DNA of 64,000 nucleotides from Pseudomonas graminis. Its GTDB lineage: Bacteria; Pseudomonadota; Gammaproteobacteria; Pseudomonadales; Pseudomonadaceae. A program made the translations under genes and the position numbers. The notes under the pieces were generated by a model. That model was not told where the DNA came from. It was given only the letters and a program-made list of their open reading frames with translations, and searched no databases. Positions within the stretch are counted from its first letter, which is position 1, and every line of letters starts with the position of its first letter. This document shows, one piece after another, positions 8,086 to 14,967 of the stretch. Where the stretch lies: contig NZ_FOHW01000002.1 of the NCBI RefSeq assembly GCF_900111735.1, positions 302,781 to 366,780 of the forward strand, written 5' to 3'.

Positions 8086-8682
8086 ATGAATTACCTCGCA
8101 CACCTGCACCTCGGCGGGCAGGCCCCGGCGCAATTGCTGGGCAGCCTGTACGGCGACTTCGTCAAAGGGCTGCTGCCCGGACGTTTCCCGGCGGACATCG
8201 AAAGCGCGATTCATCTGCATCGGCGCATTGATGCATTCACCGATTCGCACCCGCTGATCAAGCAGGCACTGGGACGTTTTCCCGATGGCCGTCGCCGCTA
8301 TGCCGGCATTGCGCTGGATGTGTTTTTCGACCATTGCCTGGCGAGGGACTGGCACGAGTACTCGGATGAGCCCCTGGATGGCTTCACGCGTAAGGTTTAC
8401 CGCGTGCTGGCCGAAGAGCCTGCGTTGCCGGAGCGTCTGGCGCTGATTGCGCCGCGCATGGCGGCGCAAGACTGGCTGGGTTCGTACCGTGAGTTTTCGG
8501 TGGTGGGCGATGCACTGGCCGGCATTTCGCGGCGCCTGTCACGTCCGGAAGGGCTGGCCGGGGTCAACCAAGAGTTGCACGCGCTGTATCGACCACTGAG
8601 TGACGACTTCAGCGCGTTTTATCCTGAGCTGCAGGCGTTTGCTCAGGCGGCCTTGGCGGCGGAACGTACCATCACCGGTTGA
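8086..8682 (+). CDS. acpH: Acyl carrier protein phosphodiesterase (ACP hydrolase)
   Basis: The 198-residue protein matches AcpH (193 aa in E. coli), which removes 4'-phosphopantetheine from holo-ACP and belongs to the HD-type phosphohydrolase group. The N-terminus M-N-Y-L-A-H-L-H-L and the G-D-F-V-K-G segment near residue 25 are characteristic. Conserved His/Asp residues (H-L-H-R-R-I-D-A-F-T-D) supply the metal site. The last 40 bases overlap, tail to tail, with the convergent olsA gene. Confidence 0.87.
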   Translation: MNYLAHLHLGGQAPAQLLGSLYGDFVKGLLPGRFPADIESAIHLHRRIDAFTDSHPLIKQALGRFPDGRRRYAGIALDVFFDHCLARDWHEYSDEPLDGFTRKVYRVLAEEPALPERLALIAPRMAAQDWLGSYREFSVVGDALAGISRRLSRPEGLAGVNQELHALYRPLSDDFSAFYPELQAFAQAALAAERTITG

Positions 8683-9431
8683 ACCGCCTCGCCGAATAGC
8701 GCGATCTGCACCGCCTGCTGGGCTTCGAACGCCAGCGCTGCGCGCTCTTTCCCCACAGAAGCGATAGGCGAGAGCAACTGGATATGCACCTCGCTGACCT
8801 CATTGGCAAACAGACGACGCAAGTGCGAGAGCAGGTCGTCGTCGCCAATGAACGGCGCAATCTGATCCGGTTGGCCGTCGCGCACATACTGAATGGCAAC
8901 AGGCTGCACGGGCACGCCGGTTTCAATCGCGCTGGACAGAAGGCGGCCGTGGAAGGTACGCAAGCTGCGGCCGTCGGTGGTGGTGCCCTCAGGGAAGATC
9001 ACCAGCGAATGCCTGCCGAGCAAGTGCTGGCCCATCTGCTTTTGAATCAGCTTGCTGTCGCCCGAGCCCCGGCGGATGAACAACGTTCCGGCTTTCAAGG
9101 CCAGCCAGCCCGCCACGGGCCAGGTGCGCACTTCGGCCTTGGACAGGAACGACAGTGGCGCCAGCATCCCCAGCAACGGAATGTCGGTCCATGACACATG
9201 ATTGCTTACCCACAGCATCGGCTCGCTCGGCAGCTTGCCGCTGACCTTCACGCGGAACGGCAGCGCGGCACTCAGGCGCGCCATGAACCAGGCGGTCCAG
9301 CGCTGGCGACGGGCCATGGAATTGCCGATGCGCAGACGTTCCATCAGGGCAAAGGTACCGGCGATGCTCAGGCCCAGTGCAATGACCCACAGCACCCGCA
9401 CCACGCGCGCATGACTGCGCCACGTGCTCAT
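8643..9431 (-). CDS. olsA: Lyso-ornithine lipid O-acyltransferase (PlsC family)
   Basis: Membrane-bound 1-acyl-glycerol-3-phosphate-acyltransferase-like enzyme of 262 residues. It has one N-terminal helix (about residues 10-30), the acyltransferase motif N-H-x-x-W-x-D (His78, Asp83) and F-P-E-G-T at 146-150. In the known pathway OlsA adds the second fatty acid to lyso-ornithine lipid made by OlsB. The start M-S-T-W at 9429-9431 overlaps the olsB stop by one base (TGATG), so translation is coupled. A longer in-frame start at 9530 lies inside olsB and is rejected. General PlsC activity remains possible, but the olsB partner makes OlsA the best call. Confidence 0.88.
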   Translation of the reverse strand: MSTWRSHARVVRVLWVIALGLSIAGTFALMERLRIGNSMARRQRWTAWFMARLSAALPFRVKVSGKLPSEPMLWVSNHVSWTDIPLLGMLAPLSFLSKAEVRTWPVAGWLALKAGTLFIRRGSGDSKLIQKQMGQHLLGRHSLVIFPEGTTTDGRSLRTFHGRLLSSAIETGVPVQPVAIQYVRDGQPDQIAPFIGDDDLLSHLRRLFANEVSEVHIQLLSPIASVGKERAALAFEAQQAVQIALFGEAVQPVMVRSAAKAA

Positions 9432-10186
9432 CACACCGCTGCCTTGAAGTGGCGGGCGTAGCGTGGGCACAGGTCGTCGCGCTTGAGCAGGATGAAGACG
9501 TCGGCCACCTGGAAGTCTTCGTCCCAGCACGGTTCGCCGCAGATCTTCGCGCCAAGGCGCATGTAAGCCTTGAGCAGTGGCGGCATCTCACAAATGACGT
9601 TGTTGGGCAGGTCCAGTGTCGGCAGCGGATTCTTCGGTTCGGCGCGCAGGTGTTCATTACACAGATAACGTTCGCGCAAGCGCTGCATGATCGCGTGGGC
9701 CTGAATGCCGCCGTCCTGCATCGGAATGCTCGCGCAGCCCATCAGGTAGCTGTAGCCGCCTTCGTTGAGGATCTCGGCAAGTTCGCTCCACAACACGGCG
9801 ATGGTGCCGCCGTTGCGGTAGGACGGATCAACGCAGGTCCGACCCAACTCCAGGATTGGGCCCTGCAAATGCCGCAGGCCGTGCAGGCTGAATTCTTCTT
9901 CGCTGTAGAATTTGCCCAGGGTGCTGGCGGCCTTGTGGTCCAGCAAGCGGGTGGTGGCGACCAGACGACCGCTGCTCAGGTCGCGCACGCCGATGTGCAT
10001 GCAGTGAACGTCGTAATCATCAATGTCCAGGCCCAGCTCGGCGCCCTTGAGCCTGGCGTTGAATTCGCCACTGAACACACTGAAGCGCAAAGCCTGTGCT
10101 TCCTGCAGGGCCTTATCACCGGTCAGGCGTTCTGCCTGCAGGCGACGTTCGGTTCGGGTGTCTCGAATGCTGGCGATCTGAGTCAT
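9431..10186 (-). CDS. olsB: L-ornithine N-alpha-acyltransferase
   Basis: GNAT-superfamily enzyme of 251 residues that transfers a 3-hydroxyacyl group from ACP to ornithine, the first step of ornithine-lipid synthesis. The family pattern is visible: R-F-x-V-F-x-x-E-F near the N-terminus, the D-x-x-D-x-H-C-x-H segment, E-L-G-R-T-C-V, and a C-terminal [12 protein letters not shown]. The start M-T-Q-I-A-S at 10184-10186 was chosen over an in-frame ATG at 10285. It forms an operon with olsA. Ornithine lipids replace phospholipids under phosphate limitation, and a Pho-box-like site lies about 110 bp upstream. Confidence 0.9.
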   Translation of the reverse strand: MTQIASIRDTRTERRLQAERLTGDKALQEAQALRFSVFSGEFNARLKGAELGLDIDDYDVHCMHIGVRDLSSGRLVATTRLLDHKAASTLGKFYSEEEFSLHGLRHLQGPILELGRTCVDPSYRNGGTIAVLWSELAEILNEGGYSYLMGCASIPMQDGGIQAHAIMQRLRERYLCNEHLRAEPKNPLPTLDLPNNVICEMPPLLKAYMRLGAKICGEPCWDEDFQVADVFILLKRDDLCPRYARHFKAAV

Positions 10187-10294
10187 GCGGCATCTCCGTA
10201 ATCCCGCCTTCGTCCAGGCGGGTCGACTGATTGTTCGAGCATTGCTGTACGAATTCAGGCTAGGGAGAGGCCGTGTCACGACCATTAAGCTTTG

Positions 10295-10312
10295 GTGATG
10301 GTTGCGTGACAG
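10295..10312 (-). promoter_or_regulatory. Candidate Pho box upstream of olsBA
   Basis: Read on the minus strand: CTGTCAC - GCAA - CCATCAC. This is two direct 7-base half-sites in 11-bp phase, as in the PhoB consensus CTGTCAT-N4-CTGTCAT (6/7 and 5/7 matches). It lies about 110 bp upstream of olsB. PhoB control of ornithine lipid genes is established in related pseudomonads. Confidence 0.45.
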
Positions 10313-10381
10313 GGGTTTGTGTTCAATGGGCTGTCATTATTGAGTGCTAGGGTTGCCTGCATCCGAGCCCGAGTCCTGTCC

Positions 10382-11476
10382 ATGAGCCGTCTGCTGTTAA
10401 CACTCGCGCTGTTGCTCATCAGCTGTTCAGCCGCTGCCGAAACCTGGCCGACGCCGGATTGGTCCGAGCGCCTGCTCAGTCAAAACGCTGCCATTACTGC
10501 CCTCGATGCTTACGCCTTCCCGCCCCGCGACGAGATCGAACGCAAGGGCGTGCGCACAGACGCGCTGCTGATCATTCACGACGGCGAAGTGGTGTATGAA
10601 CGCTATGGCGGCGTGACCCGGGCAGACACCCCGCACCTGACCTGGTCGATCAGCAAAAGCATTCTGGCGAGCGTACTTGGCGTCGCGTTTGGTGAAAGCC
10701 GTTTCAAGCTTGAAGACCCCGTCGTCAGGTTCTACCCGCCGTTCAGCGCGCATCCCGATATCAAACTTCAGGACCTGCTGCGCTGGGCTTCGGGGCTGGA
10801 CTGGCAGGAAGATTACGAATACGCGCCGCTCAACTCGTCTGTGGTGGCGATGCTTTACACCCGTGGCCGCGGCGACATGGCGCGGTACACCGCCGAACAT
10901 GCCGTCGCCAGTGCGCCCGGCACTTCATACCGCTATTCCAGTGGCGACAGCACCGTCCTCGCCGCCGCACTTAAAAGCATGGTCGGTGACAGCGCTTACG
11001 CCAATTACCCGTGGACCGCCTTGTTCGACCCGCTGGGCATCACCAGCGCCACGTGGGAGCGCGACGCCGCCGGCACTTTTGTCGGGTCGTCCTACGCGTA
11101 CATGACGGCCCGCGATCTGGCGCGCATCGGCCTGCTGATGGAGCGCGGCGGGCGTTGGCAAGACCGCCAGTTGCTGCCCAAGGCCTGGGTTGATTTCAAT
11201 CTGACGCCGTTCAAATCCCTGACCCCGACGCCGACCGATGAAGCCCCAGGCGGTCACTGGTGGCTGAACAAGACCGCCGACGGCAAGCCCGGCCCTTGGC
11301 CCGACGCATCTCCCGACACCTTTGCGGCCCTCGGCCATTGGGGGCAGGCGCTGTACGTGATCCCCAGCGCAGGACTGGTGATCGTTCGCAACGCCGACGA
11401 TCGCGACGGCACTTATGACCACAACCAGTTGCTCAAGCTGGCGCTGAAGGCCGTGGCCGGGGAGGGTGATCAATGA
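10382..11476 (+). CDS. Exported beta-lactamase-family (class C-like) serine hydrolase
   Basis: Protein of 364 residues with an N-terminal signal peptide (M-S-R-L-L-L-T-L-A-L-L-L-I-S, cleavage probably after A-A-A near residue 19). It therefore acts in the periplasm or is anchored to the membrane. The penicillin-binding fold is shown by Ser89-x-x-Lys92 (S-I-S-K), a Y-S-S triad in place of Y-x-N, and the H-W-G motif near the C-terminus. These enzymes include esterases, peptidases and amide hydrolases; beta-lactam resistance should not be assumed. The ATG at 10382 gives the signal peptide; the in-frame ATG at 10319 would bury it. It overlaps the next small gene by four bases (ATGA). Confidence 0.85.
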   Translation: MSRLLLTLALLLISCSAAAETWPTPDWSERLLSQNAAITALDAYAFPPRDEIERKGVRTDALLIIHDGEVVYERYGGVTRADTPHLTWSISKSILASVLGVAFGESRFKLEDPVVRFYPPFSAHPDIKLQDLLRWASGLDWQEDYEYAPLNSSVVAMLYTRGRGDMARYTAEHAVASAPGTSYRYSSGDSTVLAAALKSMVGDSAYANYPWTALFDPLGITSATWERDAAGTFVGSSYAYMTARDLARIGLLMERGGRWQDRQLLPKAWVDFNLTPFKSLTPTPTDEAPGGHWWLNKTADGKPGPWPDASPDTFAALGHWGQALYVIPSAGLVIVRNADDRDGTYDHNQLLKLALKAVAGEGDQ

Positions 11477-11811
11477 ACGCTCGTAAAGCATTCATCCGAT
11501 GCCGCCCGTTCAGCAGTCTCGGCATATTACTTCTGTTAATACTTGCCGGCCTGATCTGGAACTGGCGCGTTCAACTGCAGGTGTTCCCCAGCATCATCAG
11601 CGCCTACACCGCCAAGGAATACTGCTCGTGTCGGTTCGTCATGAATAACCCGGCGGACTATTGCCGCAGCTACGTAAAGCAATGGCTGCCGAGTACGCTT
11701 GACGAAGACGCCCTGAACAAGCGCATCACTTCGACAGGCCTGGGCCGCGAGAGCGAAGCCCGCTGGGAAGGCCAGCGCCAGGGCTGCCGTTTGTCGCCGC
11801 CGGTACCGTAG
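11473..11811 (+). CDS. Small membrane-anchored protein, unknown function
   Basis: The 112-residue product has one N-terminal hydrophobic helix (about residues 14-32) followed by a cysteine-containing soluble part (C-S-C near residue 51, C at 66, C near the end). It is probably periplasmic. ATG overlaps the upstream hydrolase stop (ATGA), so the two are translationally coupled and probably act together. No family recognised beyond an uncharacterised partner commonly found beside such serine hydrolases. Confidence 0.7.
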   Translation: MNARKAFIRCRPFSSLGILLLLILAGLIWNWRVQLQVFPSIISAYTAKEYCSCRFVMNNPADYCRSYVKQWLPSTLDEDALNKRITSTGLGRESEARWEGQRQGCRLSPPVP

Positions 11812-11877
11812 AACGTTGAAGTTTGCCTGCGGTCAGACAGCCGGATAGGGTTGCGTATCGCACCCTCTGGAGTCCGC

Positions 11878-11964
11878 ATGTCTATTCGCCTTCCTTCCTC
11901 GTTCGCCTGCGCGCTATTTGCCGTTGATGCCTGTGACTTGATCGCCACGGCGCGCCGCTCGTGA
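11878..11964 (+). CDS. Candidate 28-codon leader ORF coupled to the PLD gene
   Basis: ATG at 11878 is preceded by G-G-A-G at a 5-base spacing. The reading frame of 28 codons ends TGA at 11962-11964, overlapping the GTG at 11961 that starts the cardiolipin-synthase-like gene. That GTG has no ribosome binding site of its own. Coupled translation is therefore attractive. The peptide (M-S-I-R-L-P-S-S-F-A...) has no recognised function, and an undetected frameshift fusing it to the next gene cannot be excluded. Confidence 0.35.
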   Translation: MSIRLPSSFACALFAVDACDLIATARRS

Positions 11965-13118
11965 GGGGCGCGATCTTCCCGTGGCGTGAAGAAAACCAGT
12001 TCAACCTGCTGATTGACGGCCCGGCGTTTTTTCCGCGCATGATCGCCGCGATAGAAGGCGCGCAGCAGCAGATCGAGCTCGAACTGTATCTGGTGGAAGC
12101 CGGGGCCTGTGCCGAAGCGATCGTGGAGGCGCTGGTCAGTGCAGCGAGTCGCGGGGTCATCGTGCGTTGTCTGTTCGATGGCTTCGGCTCTGCGGCGTTT
12201 ACGATCAGCCTGCGCAAGCGACTGACCGACGCTGGCGTGATCCTGCGTTTCTATAATCCTGTGCATTGGCGGCGGGGCTTGCGCAATCTCTACCGCGACC
12301 ACCGCAAACTGTTGCTGGTCGACAAAGAGCTGGCGGTCGTGGGCGGGACAGGTGTCACCGACGAGTTCTGGCGCCCTGACCTGAACACCAGCGAGTGGCA
12401 TGAGGTCATGGTCGAGATTCGTGGACCGCTGGTGATCGACTGGCAGGCGCTGTTCGACCGCCAGTTTCACGCCAACCCTCGGCGGCGGGCGTGGCGGCCG
12501 GCGGAAAACTTCGGTCTGCCGCGCTTGCCCAAGGCGCCCGTCAGCGGGAATGGACTGGGTCGTGTGGCCTATGCCGACTCCCGTCAGCACCGGGATATCG
12601 TGCAGTCACTGGTGCGTGCGCTGAACACCAGCAAGACGCGCATCTGGCTGGCGACCCCGTATTTCCTGCCGACCTGGAAAGTCCGCCGCGCGTTGCGTCG
12701 TGCCGCCTCCCGTGGCGTCGACGTGCGCTTGTTGCTCACCGGGCCGCGCACCGATCACCCCTCGGTTCGCTACGCCGGCCATCGCTACTACCCGCGCCTG
12801 CTCAAGGCCGGCGTGAAAATCTTCGAATACCAGCCGTGCTTTCTGCACTTGAAAATGGTGCTGATCGACGACTGGGTCAGCGTCGGCTCATGTAACTTCG
12901 ATCACTGGAATCTGCGTTTCAACCTGGAGGCCAACCTCGAAGCGATCGACCCCGCGCTGACCCATGCCGTGACCGCCAGCTTCACCAAGGATTTCGCCGT
13001 GAGCAGCGAAATCACCCTGGACGGCTGGAAATCCAGACCGCTGTGGCGACGGGTTCAGGAGCGGGTGTGGGGATGGCTGGATCGGTTGGTGGTGAATGTG
13101 CTGGATCGGCGTGGGTGA
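11961..13118 (+). CDS. clsB: Phospholipase D-family cardiolipin synthase-like protein
   Basis: Protein of 385 residues with two HKD motifs: His114-x-Lys116-x4-Asp121 (H-R-K-L-L-L-V-D) and His296-x-Lys298-x4-Asp303 (H-L-K-M-V-L-I-D). Each is followed by G-G-T or G-S-C-N. This is the cardiolipin synthase/PLD arrangement. There are no N-terminal transmembrane helices, as in ClsB, so it is probably a peripheral inner-membrane enzyme joining phosphatidyl groups. The start is GTG at 11961; no ATG gives the conserved N-terminus. Translation may be coupled to the leader ORF at 11878. Neighbouring acpH and olsBA genes make this a lipid-metabolism block. Confidence 0.83.
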   Translation: MRGAIFPWREENQFNLLIDGPAFFPRMIAAIEGAQQQIELELYLVEAGACAEAIVEALVSAASRGVIVRCLFDGFGSAAFTISLRKRLTDAGVILRFYNPVHWRRGLRNLYRDHRKLLLVDKELAVVGGTGVTDEFWRPDLNTSEWHEVMVEIRGPLVIDWQALFDRQFHANPRRRAWRPAENFGLPRLPKAPVSGNGLGRVAYADSRQHRDIVQSLVRALNTSKTRIWLATPYFLPTWKVRRALRRAASRGVDVRLLLTGPRTDHPSVRYAGHRYYPRLLKAGVKIFEYQPCFLHLKMVLIDDWVSVGSCNFDHWNLRFNLEANLEAIDPALTHAVTASFTKDFAVSSEITLDGWKSRPLWRRVQERVWGWLDRLVVNVLDRRG

Positions 13119-13141
13119 GCGCTTTACAACTCATCGCCCAC

Positions 13142-13174
13142 AAAAAAGCCCGACACGCAGGTCGGGCTTTTTCG
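13142..13174. terminator. Bidirectional Rho-independent terminator
   Basis: AAAAAAGCCCGAC - short loop - GTCGGGCTTTTT between convergent clsB and fumarase genes. Confidence 0.92.
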
Positions 13175-13192
13175 TTTTAGCGATTGAAACGC

Positions 13193-14716
13193 TTACTGCA
13201 CTTCTACCGCCAGGCTTTCACTGATCTTCTTCTGCCAGATGGCGGGACCGGTGATGTGAACCGACTCGCCCTGGCTGTCTACTGCAACCGTGACCGGCAT
13301 GTCCTTGACCTCGAACTCGTAGATCGCTTCCATGCCCAGTTCCGGGAAGGCCAGCACTTGCGATTTCTTGATCGCCTGAGCAACCAGGTAGGCAGCGCCA
13401 CCCACGGCCATCAGGTAAACGGCTTTGTTGTCCTTGATCGCTTCGATGGCGGTCGGGCCGCGCTCGGATTTGCCGATCATGCCCAACAGGCCGGTCTGCT
13501 CGAGGATCTGGCGGGTGAACTTGTCCATCCGCGTCGCTGTGGTCGGACCGGCAGGCCCCACCACTTCATCACCGACCGGATCAACCGGGCCGACGTAATA
13601 GATGAAGCGCCCCTTCAGGTCCACCGGCAGGGTTTCGCCCTTGTTGAGCATCTCGACCATGCGCTTGTGCGCCGCGTCGCGACCGGTGAGCATCTTGCCG
13701 TTGAGCAGGACGGTTTCGCCCGGCTTCCAGCTCTGCACGTCTTCCGGCGTCAGCGTGTCGAGGTTGACGCGGCGCGCCGACGGACCGGCTTCCCAGACGA
13801 TCTCGGGGTAAGCGTCCAGCGGTGGTGCTTCCAGCGAAGCCGGGCCGGAGCCGTCGAGCACGAAGTGGGCGTGACGGGTGGCGGCGCAGTTGGGGATCAT
13901 GCACACCGGCAGCGATGCGGCGTGGGTCGGGTAATCCATGATCTTGACGTCGAGCACTGTGGTCAGACCGCCAAGGCCCTGGGCGCCGATGCCCAGTTGG
14001 TTGACCTTCTCGAACAGCTCCAGACGCATTTCTTCCAGACGGTTCGACGGGCCGCGTGCCTTGAGCTCGTGGATGTCGATGGACTCCATCAAAACTTCCT
14101 TGGCCATGACCGCAGCTTTCTCGGCAGTGCCGCCGATGCCGATACCGAGCATGCCGGGTGGGCACCAGCCAGCGCCCATGGTCGGCACGGTTTTGAGCAC
14201 CCAGTCGACGATCGAATCGGACGGGTTGAGCATCGCCATTTTCGATTTATTTTCCGAACCACCGCCCTTGGCCGCCACGTCCACTTCCACGGTGTTGCCC
14301 GGGACGATGGAGTAGTGAATGACCGCCGGGGTGTTGTCCTTGGTGTTTTTACGGGCGCCGGCCGGATCGGCGAGGATCGAGGCGCGCAGGACGTTTTCCG
14401 GCAGATTGTAGGCGCGACGCACGCCTTCGTTGATCATGTCGTCCAGGCCCATGGTCGCGCCATCCCAGCGCACGTCCATGCCGACGCGGACGAACACGGT
14501 GACAATCCCGGTGTCCTGGCAGATCGGCCGATGGCCGGTGGCGCACATGCGCGAGTTGATCAGAATCTGAGCCATGGAATCCCGTGCGGCAGGGGATTCT
14601 TCACGCAGGTAGGCCTCGTGCATGGCCTGAATGAAATCGACGGGGTGGTAATAGGAGATGAACTGCAGCGCGTCGGCGACGCTCTGGATCAGGTCATCCT
14701 GCTTGATCACGGTCAT
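13193..14716 (-). CDS. fumA: Fumarate hydratase class I, iron-sulfur type
   Basis: TCA-cycle enzyme interconverting fumarate and malate, 507 residues, full length for the single-chain class I (4Fe-4S) family. The cluster cysteines are in the expected settings: C-Q-D-T-G (Cys66), G-W-C-P-P-G and M-I-P-N-C-A-A-T-R. The C-terminal beta part carries G-P-A-G-P-T-T-A-T-R-M-D. It is transcribed away from the RHS island, whose last gene ends about 250 bp upstream on the same strand, and stops at a bidirectional terminator. The gene is core metabolism; from memory, PAO1 has this fumarase directly next to sadC, so the RHS genes sit between two normally adjacent genes. Confidence 0.93.
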   Translation of the reverse strand: MTVIKQDDLIQSVADALQFISYYHPVDFIQAMHEAYLREESPAARDSMAQILINSRMCATGHRPICQDTGIVTVFVRVGMDVRWDGATMGLDDMINEGVRRAYNLPENVLRASILADPAGARKNTKDNTPAVIHYSIVPGNTVEVDVAAKGGGSENKSKMAMLNPSDSIVDWVLKTVPTMGAGWCPPGMLGIGIGGTAEKAAVMAKEVLMESIDIHELKARGPSNRLEEMRLELFEKVNQLGIGAQGLGGLTTVLDVKIMDYPTHAASLPVCMIPNCAATRHAHFVLDGSGPASLEAPPLDAYPEIVWEAGPSARRVNLDTLTPEDVQSWKPGETVLLNGKMLTGRDAAHKRMVEMLNKGETLPVDLKGRFIYYVGPVDPVGDEVVGPAGPTTATRMDKFTRQILEQTGLLGMIGKSERGPTAIEAIKDNKAVYLMAVGGAAYLVAQAIKKSQVLAFPELGMEAIYEFEVKDMPVTVAVDSQGESVHITGPAIWQKKISESLAVEVQ

Positions 14717-14967
14717 GGGCGTTCTCCTCTCTCAGGCGGGAACTTTGAATAGGGCTGTTCGCGCAGGGTGTAATGGACACTCGCGGGAACGGCCTTTGGC
14801 CCGGCTGCCCATCAGGCGCCGCGGCAGGAAAAGGCGCGGCAGTATAGCGCCTGACTGCCGGCGCGACACCCTGCCGCAGGGTAAACATTGGTATTAGCAG
14901 CAGGGGGGCGCTGAATGGCAAGGTGCCGGCGCTGCTTCAGCCACTGCAGCGCTGCGGCGCCGGCGAG

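Noticed and set aside
10382..11476. Beta-lactamase resistance gene
   Set aside because: It has S-x-x-K but Y-S-S instead of Y-A-N and H-W-G instead of K-T-G, so it is called a serine hydrolase of unknown substrate.
13184..14752. 522-codon open frame antisense to the fumarase gene
   Set aside because: Shadow frame; crosses the bidirectional terminator side and carries no family motif.
14717..14967. Immunity gene or terminator after the last RHS gene
   Set aside because: No small ORF with a ribosome site. A stem GCCGGCGC...GCGCCGGC (14925-14964) exists but has a 24-base loop and no T-run.
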